From positions 30,025,949 to 30,089,948 of the forward strand of contig OZ024744.1 of assembly GCA_964016885.1 (NCBI GenBank): 64,000 nt of DNA, given 5' to 3'. Below the pieces are notes generated by a model. It did no database searches and had not been told where the DNA came from. It saw nothing but the letters and a program-made list of their open reading frames with translations. This document shows positions 1-13,554 of this stretch, one piece after another. Origin of the DNA: Eledone cirrhosa (Eukaryota > Mollusca > Cephalopoda > Octopoda > Eledonidae). The first letter of the stretch is position 1. The number at the start of each line of letters is the position of its first letter. The position numbers and the translations under genes were made by a program.

Positions 1-3000
1 GTTATTACTGGTATTGTTGTTATTGTTGTTTCTTTGGTGGTACTGTTGTTGCTGTTATTATTTCTGTTGTTGTTGTTTTTTGTTGATACCGTTGTTGCTG
101 TTGTTGCTGTTATTTTTGTTATTGTTGTTGTTTTTGTTGGTACTGTTGTTACCGTTATTGTTGTTATTTTTGTTGATTTTGTTGGTACTGTTGTTGCTGT
201 TATTGTTGTTATTGTTGTTGTTTTTGTTGGCACTGTTGTTGCTGGTATTGTTGTTGTTGTTTTTGTTTTTGTTGATACTGTTGTTACTGTTGTTGCTGTT
301 ATTGTTGTTGTTTTTGTTGGTACTGTTGTTGCTGTTATTGTTGTTATTGTTATTGTTTTTGTTGGTCCTGTTGTTACTGTTATTGTTGTTTTTGTTGTTG
401 TTTTGTTGGTACTGTTGTTGCTGTTATTGTTGTTATTGTTGTTGTTTTTGTTGATACTGTTGTTGCTGGTATTGTTGTTGCTTGTATTGTTGTTGCTGTT
501 GTTGTTTTTGCTGATACTGCTGTTACTGTTATTGTTGTTATTGTTGTTGTTATTTGTTGGTACTGTTGTTGCTAGTATTGTTGTTGTTGTTTTTGTTTAT
601 GTTGATACTGATGTTACTGTTCTTACTGTTATTTTTGTAGTTGTTGTTGTTGTTTTTGTTGATACTGTTGTTGCTGTTATTGTTGTTATTGTTGTTATTG
701 TTGTTGTTTTTGTTGGTACTGTTGGTGCTGTTATTGTTGTTATTGTTGTTGTTTTTGTTGGTACTGTTGTTGCTGGCATAGTTGTTATTGTTGTTGTTTT
801 TGTTGTTACTTTTGTTACTGTTATTGTTGTTGTTGTTGTTGTTTGTGTTGGTACTGTTGTTACTGTTATTGTTGTTGCTATTCTTGTTTTTGTTGTTACT
901 GTTGTTGCTGTTATTGTTGTTGTTGTTGTTGTTTTTGTTGGTACTGATATTGCCGTTATTGTTGTTATTGTTGTTGTTTTTGTTTGTACTGCTTTTGCGG
1001 GTATTGTTGTTATTGTTGTTGTTTTTGTGGGTACTGTTGTTGCTGGTATAGTTGTTATTGTGGTTGTTTTTGTAGATACTGTTGTATCTGTTATTGTTGT
1101 TATTGCTGTTGTTTTTGTTGGTACTGTTGTTGCTGGTATTGTTGTTATTGTTGTTGTTTTTGTTGGTACTGTTTTTGCTGGTATTGTTGTTATTGTTGTT
1201 GTTTTTGTTGGTACTGTTTTTGCTGGTATTGTTGTTATTTTTGTGGTATTTGTTGTTACTGTTGTTGTTGTTTTTGTTATTATTGTTGTTATTGTTGTTG
1301 TTTTTGTTGATACTGTTGATGCTGTTATTGTTGTTATTGTTGTTGTTTTTGTTGGTACTGTTGTTATTGTTATTGTTGTTGTTGTTGTTGTTTATGTTGA
1401 TACTGCTGTTACTGTTATTGTTGTTATTGTTGTTGTTTTTGTTGGTACTGTTGTTGCTGGTATTGTTGTTGTTTTTGTTTTTGTTGATACTGTTGTTACT
1501 GTTGTTGCTGTTATTGTTGTTGTTTTTGTTGGTACTGTTGTTGCTGTTATTGTTGTTATTGTTGTTGTTTTTGTTGATACTGTTGTTGCTGGTATTGTTG
1601 TTGCTGTTGTTGTTTTTGTTGATACTGCTGTTACTGTTATTGTTGTTATTGTTGTTATTGTTGTTGTTTTTGTTGGTACTGTTGTTGCTGGCAAGTGTTG
1701 TTATTGTTGTTGTTTTTGTTGTTTATGTTGATACTGCTGTTACCGTTGTTGCTGTTATTGTTGTTGTTTTTGTTGGTACTGTTGTTGCTGTTATTGTTGT
1801 TATTGTTGTTATTGTTGTTTTTTTGTTGGTACTGTTGTTACTGTTATTGTTGTTGTTGTTGTTGTTTATGTTGATACTGCTGTTACTGTTATTGTTGTTA
1901 TTGTTGTTGTTTTTGTTGGTACTGTTGTTACTGTTATTGTTGTTGTTGTTGTTGTTTATGTTGATACTGCTGTTACTGTTATTGTTGTTATTGTTGTTTT
2001 TTTTGTAGATACTGTCGTTGCTGTTATTGTTGTTATTGTTGTTGTTTTTGTTGATACTGTTGTTGCTGTTATTGTTGTTGTTGTTGTTTTTGTTGGTACT
2101 GTTGTTACTGTTATTGTTGTTATTGTTGTTGTTTTTATGGTACTGTTGTTGCTTGTATTGTTGGTATTGTTGTTGTATTTGTTGGTACTGTTGTTGCGGT
2201 TATTGTTGTCGTTGTTGTTGTTTTTGTTGATATTATTGTTGCTGTTATTGTTGTTATTGTTTTTGTTGATACTGTTGTTACTGTTATTGTTGTTATTGTT
2301 GTTGTTTTTGTTGGTAGTGATGTTACTGTTATTGTTGTTGTTATTGTTGGTACTGTTGTTACTGTTATTGTTGTTGTTGTTGTTGTTGTTTTTGTTGATA
2401 CTGTCGTTGCTGGTATTGTTGTTATTGTTGTTGTTTTTGTTGATATTGTTGTTACTGTCATAGTTGTTGTTGTTGTTGTTATTGTTGTTGTTTTTGTTGG
2501 TACTATTGTTGCTATTATTATTGTTGTTGTTGTTGTTTTTGTTGGTACTGCTATTGCTGTTACTATTGTTATTGTTTATGTTTTAGTTGGTACTGTTGTT
2601 ACTGTTATTGTTGTTGTTTTTGTTGGTACTGTTGTTGCTGTTATGGTTGTTGTTGTGGTTATTTTTGTTGATACTGTTGTTGCCGGTATTGTTGTTGCTG
2701 TTGTTGTTTTTGTTGGTACTGTTTTTACTGTTATTGTTGTTATTGTTGTTGGTTTTGTTGGTATTGTGGTTACTGTAATTGTTGTCGTAGTTGTTGTTTT
2801 TGTTGGTACTGTTGTTACTGTTATTGTTGTTATTGTTGTTATTGTTGTTGTTTGTTGGTACTGTTGGTTGAGTTATTGTTGTTATTGTTGTTGTTTTTCT
2901 TGATACTGTTGTTGCTGGTATTGTTGTTATTGTTGTTTTTGTAGGTACTGTTGTTGCTGTTATTGTTGTTGTCGTTGTTGTTTTTGTTGGTACTGTTGTT

Positions 3001-5799
3001 GCTGTTATTGTTGTTATTGTTGTTGTTTTTGTTGGTAATGTTGTTGCTGTTATTATTTCTGTTGTTGTTTTTTTTGTTGGTACTGTTGTTACTGTTATTG
3101 TTGTTATTGTTGTGTTTTTTGTTGATACTGTTGTTGCTGTTATTTTTGTTATTGTTGTTATTGTTGTTGTTTTTGTTGGTACAGTTGGTGCTGTTATTGT
3201 TATTATTGTTGTTGTTTTTGTTGGTACTGTTGTTACTGTTATTGTTGTTGTTGTTATTGTTGTTGTTTTTGTTGATACTGTTGTTACTGTTATTGTTGTT
3301 ATTGTTGTTGATTTTGTTGGTACTATTGTTGCTGTTATTGTTGTTATTGTTGTTGTTTTTGTTGGTACTGTTGTTGCTGGTATTGTTGTTGTTGTTATTG
3401 TTGTTTTTGTTGGTACTGTTTTTGCTGGTATTGTTGTTGCTGTTGTTGTTTTTGTTGATACTGTTGTTGCTGTTATTGTTGTTATTGCTGTTGTTTTTGT
3501 TGGTACTGTTGTTACTGTTATTGTTGTTGTTGTTGTTGTTTTTGTTGGTACTGTTGTTGCTGTTATTTTTGTTATTGTTGTTATTGTTGTTGTTTTTGTT
3601 GGTACAGTTGGTGCTGTTATTGTTGTTATTGTTGTTGTTTTTGTTGGTACTGTTGTTGCTGGTATTGTTGTTATTGCTGATGTTTTTGTTGTTACTTATG
3701 TTACTGTTATTGTTGTTGTTGTTGTTTTTGTTGGTACTGTTTTTGCGGGTATTGTTGTTATTGTTGTTGTTTTTGTTGAACTGTTGTTGCTGGTATAGTT
3801 GTTATTGTTGTTGTTTTTGTTATTTTTGTTGATACTGTTGTTGCTGGTATTTTTGTTGCTGTTGTTGTTTTTGTTGATACTGTTGTTACTGTTATTATTG
3901 TTATTGTTGTTGTTTTTGTTGGTACTAATGTTACTGTTATTGTTGTTATTGTTGTTGTTATTGTTGGTACTGTTGTTACTGTTATTGATGTTGTTGTTGT
4001 TTTTGTTGGTACTGTTGTTGTTGTTATTCTTGTTGTTGTTGTTGTTTTTGTTGGTACTGTTGTTACTGTTATATTTGTTGTTGTTGTTGTTTATGTTGGT
4101 ACTGTTGTTACTGTTATTGTTGTTGCTATTGTTGTTTTTGTTGTTACTGTTGTTGCTGTTATTGTTGTTGTAGTTGTTTTTGTTGGTACTGATATTGCTG
4201 TTATTGTTGTAATTGTTGTTGTTTTTGTTGGTACTGTTTTTGCGGGTATTGTTGTTGTTGTTGTTGTTTTTGTTGATACTGCTGTTACTGTTATTGTTGT
4301 TATTGTTGTTTTTTTGTTGATACTGTTGTTGCTGTTAAAGTTGTTATTGTTGTTGTTTTTGTTGATACTGTTGTTGCTGTTGTTGTTGTTGTTGTTTTTG
4401 TTTTTGTTGGTACTGTTGTTACTGTTATTGTTGTTATTGTTGTTGTATTGTTGTTACTGTTATTGTTGTTATTGTTGTTGTTTTTTTTGATATTATTGTT
4501 GCTGTTATAGTTTTTGTTTTTGTTAGTACTGTTGTTACTGTTATTGTTGTCGTTGCTGTTGTTTTTGTTGATACTGGTATTGTTGTTATTATTGTTGTTT
4601 TTGTTGGTACTGTTGTTACTGTTATTGTTGTTGTTGTTGTTATTTTTGTTGATACTGTTGTTGCTGGTATTGTTGTTGCTGTTGTTGTTTTTGTTGATAC
4701 TGTTGTTACTGTTATTGCTGTTATTGTTGTTGTTTTTGTTGGTACTGATGTTACTGTTATTGTTGTTATTGTTTTATTATTGTTGGTACTGTTGTTGCGG
4801 TTATTGTTGTCGTTGTTGTGGTTTTTGTTGATATTATTGTTGCTGTTATTGTTGTTATTGTTTTTGTTTTTGTTAGTACTGTTGTTACTGTTATTGTTAT
4901 CGATGTTGTTGTTTTTGTTGATACTGGTATTGTTGTTATTGTTGTTGTTTTTGTTATTTTTGTTGATACCGTTGTTGCTGGTATTGTTGTTATTGATGTT
5001 GTTTTTGTTGTTACTTTTGTTTGTACTACTGTTGCTGTTATTGTTGTTTCTATTGTTGTTTTTGTTGGTATAGTTGTTGCTGTTATTGTTGTTTTTGTTG
5101 GTACTGTTTTTGCTGGTATTGTTGTTATTGTGGTTGTTTTTGTTGGTACTGTTGTTGCTGGTATATTTGTTATTGTTGTTGTTTTTGTTGATACTTTTGT
5201 TGCTGTTATTGTTGTTATTGCTGTTGTTTTTGTTGGTACTGTTGTTGCTGGTATTGTTGTTATTTTTGTTGATTTTGTTGGTACTGTTTTTGTTGGTATT
5301 GTTGTTATTGTTGTTGTTTTTGTTGGTACTGTTGTTGCTGTTATTGTTGTTATTGTTGTTGTTTATGTTGTTACTTTTGTTACTGTTATTGTTGTTGTTG
5401 TTTTTGTTAGTACAGTTGTTACTGTTATTGTTGTTGTTGTTGTGGTTTTTGTTGGTACTGTTATTACTGTTATTGTTGTTGTTTCTGTTGGTACCGTTGT
5501 TGCTGTTATTGTTGTTATTATTATTGTTTTTGTTGGTACTGTTGTTAGTTATTGTGTTTGTTGTTGTTGTTTTTGCTGGTACTGTTGTTGCTGTTATTGT
5601 TGTTTTTGTTGGTACTCTTGTTGCTGTTATTGTTGTTATTGTTGTTGTTTTTGTTGATACTGGTGTTGCTGTTATTGTTGTTATTGTTGTTGTTTTTGTT
5701 GTTACTTTTGTTACTGTTATTGTTGTTATTGTTGTTGTTTTTGTTGGTACTTATGTTGCTGGTATTGTTGTTGTTGTTGTTTTTGTTGATACTATTGTT

Positions 5800-7685
5800 G
5801 CTGTTATTGTTGTTATTGGTGTTGTTTTTGTTGGTATTGTTGTTGCTGTTATTGTTGGTATTGTTGTTATTGTTGTTGTTTTTGTTGGTACTGTTGTTGA
5901 TGTTATTGTTGTTGTTGTTGTTGTTTTTGTTGGTACTGTTGTTAGTTATTGTTATTGTTGTTGTTTTTGTTGGTACTGTTGTTGCTGTTATTATTGTTTT
6001 CGTTGTTGTTTTTTTGGGGACGGTTGTTACTGTTAATGTTGTTATTGTTGTTGTTTTTGTTGGTACTGTTATTGCTGTTACTGTTGTTATTGTTGTTGTT
6101 TTTGTTAGTACTGTTGTTACTGTTATTGTTGTCGTTGTTGTTGTTTTTGTTGGTACTGTTGTTGCTGTTATCGTTGTTATTGTTGTTGTTTTTGTTGGTA
6201 CTGTTGTTACTGTTATTGTTGTTATTGTTGTTGTTTTTGTTGGTACTTATGTTGCTGGTATTGTTGTTATTGTTGTTGTTCTTGTTGATACTGTTGTTAC
6301 TGTTATTGTTGTCGTTGTTGTTGTTTTTGTTGATACGGCTGTTTTTGTTATTGTTGTTGTTATTGTTGTTTTTGTTGGTACTGCTGTTGCGCTTATTGTT
6401 GTTATTGTTGTTTTTTGTTGGTATTGTTGTTGCTGGTATTGTTGTTATTGTTGTTGTTTTTGTAGGTACTGTTGTTGCTGTTATTGTTGTTATTGTTGTT
6501 GTTTTGGTTGGTACTGTTGTTGCTTTATTGTTGTTATCGTTGTTGTTTTTGTTGGTACTGTTGTTTCTGGTATTGTTGTTGCTATTGTCGTTATTGTTGA
6601 TACTGTTGTTACTGTTATTGTTGTTAATGATGTTGTTTTTGTTGGTACTGTTGTTGTTACTGTTGTTGTTGTTGTTGTTTTTGTTGATATTGTTGTTGCT
6701 GTTATTGTTGTTGTTGTTTTTGTTGGTACTGTTGTTACTGTTATTGTTGTTATTGTTGTTGTTTTTGTTGGTTCTGTTGTTACTGTTATTGTTGTTGTTT
6801 TTGTTGGTGCTGTTGTTGATGTTATTGTTGTTGTTGTTGTTTTTGTTGGTACTGTTGTTGCTGTTATTGTTATTATAGTTGTTTTTGTTGATACTGTTGT
6901 TGCTGTTATTGTTGTTGTTGTTGTTTTTGTTGGTAGTGTTGTTACTGTTATTGTTGTTGTTGTTGTTGTTGTTTTTGTTGGTACTGTTGTTGCATTTATT
7001 GTTGTTATTGTTGTTGTTTTTGTTAGTACTGTTGTTGCTGTTATTGTTGTTATTGTTGTTTTTTTGGTGGTATTGTTGTTGCTGGTATTGTTGTTATTGT
7101 TGTTGTTTTTGTTGGTACTGTTGTTGCTGTTATTGTTGTTATTGTTGTTGTTTTTGTTGGTACTGTTGTTTCTGGTATTGTTGTTGTTATTGTTGTTATT
7201 GTTGATACTGTTGTTACAGTTTTTGTTGTTGTTGTTGTTGTTTGTGTTGGTACTGTTGCTACTGGTATTGTTGTTATTGCTGTTGTTTTTCTTGGTAGTG
7301 TTGTTGCTGTTATTGTTCTAATTGTTGTTGTTTTTGTTGGTACTGTTGTTACTGTTATTGTTGTTATTGTTGTTGTTTTGGTGGTACTATTTTTACTGTT
7401 ATTGATGTTGTTGTTGTTGTTTTTGTTGATACTATTGTGGCTGTTATTGTTGTTATTGTTGTTGTTTTAGTTGGTACTGTTGTTGCTGTTATTGTTGTTA
7501 TTGTTGTTATTGTTGTTGTTTCTGTTGGTACTCTTGGTGCTTTTATTGTTGTTATTGTTGTTGTTTTTGTTGTTACTGTTGTTGATGTTATTGCTGTTAT
7601 TGTTGTTGTTTTTGTTGGTACTGTTGTTGTTGGTATTGTTGTTATTGTTGTTGTTTTTGTTGTTACTTTTGTTACTGTTATTGTT
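5800..7685. repeat. Copy 1 of the ~1.88-kb higher-order duplication in the GT-rich array
   Basis: A distinctive run with a G4 tract (GGGGACGG, near 6,016-6,023) and other rare variants recurs 1,874 bp downstream. The order of variant units across this block matches the next block almost base for base. Rare variants shared include TTATGTTGCTGG, ATACGGCTG and the phrase TTTTTTTGGTGG. The left boundary is approximate: before about 5,800 the two copies no longer align at this offset. Confidence 0.85.
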
Positions 7686-8823
7686 GTTGTTGGTGTTGTT
7701 TTTGTTGGTATTGTTGTTGCTGTTATTGTTGGTATTGTTGTTATTGTTGTTGTTTTTGTTGGTACTGTTGTTGATGTTATTGTTGTTGTTGTTGTTGTTT
7801 TTGTTGGTACTGTTGTTAGTTATTGTTATTGTTGTTGTTTTTGTTGGTACTGTTGTTGCTGTTATTATTGTTTTTGTTGTTGTTTTTTTGGGGACGGTTG
7901 TTACTGTTAATGTTGTTATTGTTGTTGTTTTTGTTGGTACTGTTATTGCTGTTACTGTTGTTATTGTTGTTGTTTTTGTTAGTACTGTTGTTACTGTTAT
8001 TGTTGTCGTTGTTGTTGTTTTTGTTGGTACTGTTGTTGCTGTTATCGTTGTTATTGTTGTTGTTTTTGTTGGTACTGTTGTTACTGTTATTGTTGTTATT
8101 GTTGTTGTTTTTGTTGGTACTTATGTTGCTGGTATTGTTGTTATTGTTGTTGTTCTTGTTGATACTGTTGTTACTGTTATTGTTGTCGTTGTTGTTGTTT
8201 TTGTTGATACGGCTGTTTTTGTTATTGTTGTTGTTATTGTTGTTTTTGTTGGTACTGCTGTTGCGCTTATTGTTGTTATTGTTGTTTTTTGGTGGTATTG
8301 TTGTTGCTGGTATTGTTGTTATTGTTGTTGTTTTTGTAGGTACTGTTGTTGCTGTTATTGTTGTTATTGTTGTTGTTTTGGTTGGTACTGTTGTTGCTTT
8401 ATTGTTGTTATCGTTGTTGTTTTTGTTGGTACTGTTGTTTCTGGTATTGTTGTTGCTATTGTCGTTATTGTTGATACTGTTGTTACTGTTATTGTTGTTA
8501 ATGATGTTGTTTTTGTTGGTACTGTTGTTGTTACTGTTGTTGTTGTTGTTGTTTTTGTTGATATTGTTGTTGCTGTTATTGTTGTTGTTGTTTTTGTTGG
8601 TACTGTTGTTACTGTTATTGTTGTTATTGTTGTTGTTTTTGTTGGTTCTGTTGTTACTGTTATTGTTGTTGTTTTTGTTGGTGCTGTTGTTGATGTTATT
8701 GTTGTTGTTGTTGTTTTTGTTGGTACTGTTGTTGCTGTTATTGTTATTATAGTTGTTTTTGTTGATACTGTTGTTGCTGTTATTGTTGTTGTTGTTGTTT
8801 TTGTTGGTAGTGTTGTTACTGTT

Positions 8824-8857
<34 letters not shown>

Positions 8858-9566
8858 TTGTTGGTACTGTTGTTGCATTTATTGTTGTTATTGTTGTTGT
8901 TTTTGTTAGTACTGTTGTTGCTGTTATTGTTGTTATTGTTGTTTTTTTGGTGGTATTGTTGTTGCTGGTATTGTTGTTATTGTTGTTGTTTTTGTTGGTA
9001 CTGTTGTTGCTGTTATTGTTGTTATTGTTGTTGTTTTTGTTGGTACTGTTGTTTCTGGTATTGTTGTTGTTATTGTTGTTATTGTTGATACTGTTGTTAC
9101 AGTTTTTGTTGTTGTTGTTGTTGTTTGTGTTGGTACTGTTGCTACTGGTATTGTTGTTATTGCTGTTGTTTTTCTTGGTAGTGTTGTTGCTGTTATTGTT
9201 CTAATTGTTGTTGTTTTTGTTGGTACTGTTGTTACTGTTATTGTTGTTATTGTTGTTGTTTTGGTGGTACTATTTTTACTGTTATTGATGTTGTTGTTGT
9301 TGTTTTTGTTGATACTATTGTGGCTGTTATTGTTGTTATTGTTGTTGTTTTAGTTGGTACTGTTGTTGCTGTTATTGTTGTTATTGTTGTTATTGTTGTT
9401 GTTTCTGTTGTTACTCTTGGTGCTTTTATTGTTGTTATTGTTGTTGTTTTTGTTGTTACTGTTGTTGATGTTATTGCTGTTATTGTTGTTGTTTTTGTTG
9501 GTACTGTTGTTGTTGGTATTGTTGTTATTGTTGTTGTTTTTGTTGTTACTTTTGTTACTGTTATTG
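7686..9566. repeat. Copy 2 of the ~1.88-kb higher-order duplication
   Basis: The GGGGACGG marker lies at about 7,890-7,897, exactly 1,874 bp from copy 1. Later markers lie 1,883 bp away (7,058 to 8,941), so copy 2 gained 9 bp in a GTT run near 8,830. Otherwise only scattered base differences are seen, for example TTTTTTGTTGG against TTTTTTGGTGG near 8,287. The near identity points to a recent tandem duplication. Confidence 0.85.
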
Positions 9567-11200
9567 TTGTTGTTGGTGTTGTTTTTGTTGGTATTGTTGT
9601 TGCTTTTATTGTTGGTATTGTTGTTATTGTTGTTGTTTTTGTTGGTACTGTTGTTGATGTTATTGTTGTTGTTGTTGTTTTTGTTGGTACTGTTGTTAGT
9701 TATTGTTATTGTTGTTGTTTTTGTTGGTACTGTTGTTGCTGTTATTATTGTTTTTGTTGTTGCTTTTTTGGGGACGGTTGTTACTGTTAATGTTGTTATT
9801 GTTGTTGTTTTTGTTGGTACTGTTATTGCTGTTACTGTTGTTATTGTTGTTGTTTTTGTTAGTACTGTTGTTACTGTTATTGTTGTCGTTGTTGTTGTTT
9901 TTGTTGGTACTGTTGTTGCTGTTATCGTTGTTATTGTTGTTGTTTTTGTTGGTACTGTTGTTACTGTTATTGTTGTTATTGTTGTTGTTTTTGTTGGTAC
10001 TTGTTGCTGGTATTGTTGTTATTGTTGTTGTTCTTGTTGATACTGTTGTTACTGTTATTGTTGTCGTTGTTGTTGTTTTTGTTGATACGGCTGTTTTTGT
10101 TATTGTTGTTGTTATTGTTGTTTTTGTTGGTACTGCTGTTGCGCTTATTGTTGTTTTTGTTGTTTTTTGGTGGTATTGTTGTTGCTGGTATTGTTGTTAT
10201 TGTTGTTGTTTTTGTAGGTACTGTTGTTGCTGTTATTGTTGTTATTGTTGTTGTTTTGGTTGGTACTGTTGTTGCTTTATTGTTGTTGTCGTTGTTGTTT
10301 TTGTTGGTACTGTTGTTTCTGGTATTGTTGTTGCTATTGTCGTTATTGTTGATACTGTTGTTACTGTTATTGTTGTTAATGATGTTGTTTTTGTTGGTAC
10401 TGTTGTTGTTACTGTTGTTGTTGTTGTTGTTTTTGTTGATATTGTTGTTGCTGTTATTGTTGTTGTTGTTTTTGTTGGTACTGTTGTTACTGTTATTGTT
10501 GTTATTGTTGTTGTTTTTGTTGGTTCTGTTGTTACTGTTATTGTTGTTGTTTTTGTTGGTGCTGTTGTTGATGTTATTGTTGTTATTGTTGTTTTTTTGG
10601 TGGTATTGTTGTTGCTGGTATTGTTGTTATTGTTGTTGTTTTTGTTGGTACTGTTGTTGCTGTTATTGTTGTTATTGTTGTTGTTTTTGTTGGTACTGTT
10701 GTTTCTGGTATTGTTGTTGTTATTGTTGTTATTGTTGATACTGTTGTTACTGTTTTTGTTGTTGTTGTTGTTGTTTGTGTTGGTACTGTTGCTACTGGTA
10801 TTGTTGTTATTGCTGTTGTTTTTCTTGGTAGTGTTGTTGCTGTTATTGTTCTAATTGTTGTTGTTTTTGTTGGTACTGTTGTTACTGTTATTGCTGTTAT
10901 TGTTGTTGTTTTGGTGGTACTATTGTTACTGTTATTGATGTTGTTGTTGTTTTTGTTGATACTATTGTGGCTGTTATTGTTGTTATTGTTGTTGTTTTAG
11001 TTGGTACTGTTGTTGCTGTTATTGTTGTTATTGTTGTTATTGTTGTTGTTTCTGTTGGTACTCTTGGTGCTTTTATTGTTGTTATTGTTGTTGTTTTTTG
11101 TTGTTACTGTTGTTGATGTTATTGCTGTTATTGTTGTTGTTTTTGTTGATACTGTTGTTGTTGGTATTGTTGTTATTGTTGTTGTTTTTGTTGTTACTTG
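9567..11200. repeat. Copy 3 of the ~1.88-kb duplication, internally deleted
   Basis: The GGGGACGG marker recurs 1,880 bp after copy 2 (C of ACGG at 9,775 against 7,895). The TTTTTTTGGTGG marker then lies only 1,650 bp from its partner in copy 2 (10,591 against 8,941). Copy 3 has therefore lost about 230 bp net, mostly near 10,575, where the sequence jumps from the GTGCTG-TTGTTGATG phrase to the segment ending in TTTTTTTGG. A few bases are also missing near 9,999 (ACTTGTTGC in place of ACTTATGTTGC). Similarity fades after about 11,200. Confidence 0.8.
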
Positions 11201-11739
11201 TGTTACTGTTATTGTTGTTGTTATTGTTGTTACTGTTGTTACTGTTATTGTTGTTGCTATTGTTGTATTTTGTTGTTACTGTTGTTACTGTTATTGTTGT
11301 TGTTGTTTTTGTTGATACTATTGTTGCTGTTATTGTTGTTATTGTTCTTATTGTTGTTGTTTTTGTTGGTACTGTTGTTACTTTTATTGTTGTTGTTGTT
11401 GATTTTGTTCGTACTGTTGTTGCTGTTGTTGTTGTTATTGTTCTTATTGTTGTTGTTTTTGTTGGTACTGTTGTTACTTTTATTGTTGTTGTTGTTGTTT
11501 TTGTTGGTACTGTTGTTGATGTTATTGTTGTTGTTGTTGTTGTTTTTGTTGGTACTGTTGTTGCTGTTATTGTTGTTATTGTTGTTGTTTTTGTTGGTAC
11601 TGTTGTTGCTGTTATTGTCGTTGTTTTTGTTGTTTTTGTTGGTACTGTTGTTACTGTTATTGCTGTTGTTGTTGTTTTTGTTGGTACTGTTGTTGCTGTT
11701 ATTGTTGTTTTTGTTGTTGTTTTTGTTGGGTCTGTTGTT

Positions 11740-12240
11740 GCTGTTAATGTTGTTATTGTTGTTGTTTTTGTTGGTACTGTTGTTGCTGTTACTGTTGTTA
11801 TTGTTATTGTTTTGTTGGTACTGTTGTTACTGTTATTGTTGTATTTGTTGTTGTATTTGTTGGTACTGTTGTTACTGTTATTGTTGTTGTTTTTGTTGGT
11901 ACTGTTGTTACTGTTATTGTTGTTATTGTTGTTGTTTTTGTTGTTACCGTTGTTGCTGTTTTTGTTGTTATTGTTGTTGTTTTTTTGGTACTGTTGTTAC
12001 TTATTACTGGTATTGTTGTCGTTGTTGTTTTTGTTGGTACTGTTGTTGCTGTTATTGTTCTTATTGTTGTTGTTTTTCTTGTTACTGTCATTGCTGTTAT
12101 TGTCGTTATTGTCGTTGTTTTTTTGTTGGTACTGTTGTTGTTGTTATTGTTGTTGTTGCTGTTTTTGTTGATACTGTTGTTACTATTATTGTTGTTATTG
12201 TTGTTGTTTTTGTTGGAACTGTTGTTAGTTATTGTTGTTG
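11740..12240. repeat. Block duplicated ~1.8 kb downstream (left copy)
   Basis: The CTGTTAATG phrase at 11,741 recurs at 13,555 (offset 1,814), and the rare TTATTACTGG phrase at 12,001 recurs at 13,817 (offset 1,816). Farther on, TACTATTATTG at 12,181 pairs with 14,044 (offset 1,863), so one copy gained or lost about one 45-48-bp unit. Unlike the 1.88-kb blocks these copies are separated, which suggests a duplication followed by local unit turnover. Confidence 0.7.
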
Positions 12241-13554
12241 TTGTTGTTGTTTTTGCTGGTACTGTTGTTGCTGTTATTGTTGTTTTTGTGGGTACTGTTG
12301 TTGCTGTTATTGTTGTTATTGTTGTTGTTTTGTTTATCCTGGTGTTGCTGTTATTGTTGTTATTGTTGTTGTTTTTGTTGGTACTGTTGTTACTGTTATT
12401 GTTGTTATTGTTGTTGTTTTTGTTGGTACTTACGTTGCTGGTATTGTTGTTATTGTTGTTGTTTTTGTTGATACTGCTGTTGTTTTATTGATGTTGCTAT
12501 TGTTGTTTTTGTTGGTACTGCTGTTGCTGTTATTGTTGTTATTGTTGTTTTTTTGGTGGTATTGTTGTTGCTGGTATTGTTGTTATTGTTGTTGTTTTTG
12601 TTGGTACTGTTGTTACTGTTATTGTTGTTATTGTTGTTGTTTTTGTTGGTACTGTTGTTACTGTTATTGTTGTTGTTGTTGTTTTTGTTGATACTATTAT
12701 TGCTGTTATTGTTGTTATTGTTGTTGTTTTTGTTGGTACTGTTGTTGCTGTTATTGTTGATATTGTTGTTATTGTTGTTGTTTTTGTTGGTACTGTTGGT
12801 GCTTTTATTGTTGTTATTGTTGTTGTTTTTGTTGTTACTGTTGTTGCTGTTATTGTTGTTATTATTGTTGTTTTTGTTGGTACTGTTGTTGCTGGTATTG
12901 TTGTTATTGTTGTTACTTTTGTTACTGTTAATGTTGTTGTTATTGTTTTTCTTGATACTATTGTTGCTGTTATTGTTGTTATTGGTGTTGTTTTTGTTGG
13001 TACTGTTGTTGCTGTTATTGTTGTTGTTGCTGTTTTTTGTTGATACTGTTGTTACTATTATTGTTGTCATTGTTGTTGTTTTTGTTGGAACTGTTGTTAG
13101 TTATTGTTGTTGTTGTTGCTGTTTTTCTGGTACTGTTGTTGTTGTTATTGTTGTTATTGTTGTTGTTTTGTTGGTACTGTTGTTACTGTTATTGTTGTTG
13201 TTGTTGTTTTTGTTGATACTATTGTTGCTGTTATTGTTGTTATTGTTGTTGTTTTTGTTGGTACTGTTGTTGCTGTTATTGTTGTTATTGTTGTTATTGT
13301 TCTTATTGTTTTTGTTTTTGTTGGAACTGTTGTTACTTTTATTGTTGTTGTTGTTGTTTTTGTTGGTACTGTTGTTGCTGTTATTGTTGTTATTGTTGTT
13401 GTTTTTGTTGGTACTGTTGTTGCTGTTATTGTTGTTGTTTTTATTGTTTTTGTTGATACTCTTGTTACTATTATTGTTGTTATTGTTGTTGTTTTTGTTG
13501 GAACTGTTGTTAGTTATTGTTGTTGTTGTTGTTGTTTTTCTGGTACTGTTGTTG

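Noticed and set aside
34..1731. 565-codon plus-strand frame rich in Val, Gly and Thr
   Set aside because: It comes from the GTT-type array. The frame alternates between Val-rich and Leu-rich phases, has no domain, and is explained by the rarity of stop triplets in the repeat.
12450..13070. Asn/Ser-rich minus-strand frame
   Set aside because: It is the AAC-rich complement of the GTT array. No unique sequence supports a protein.
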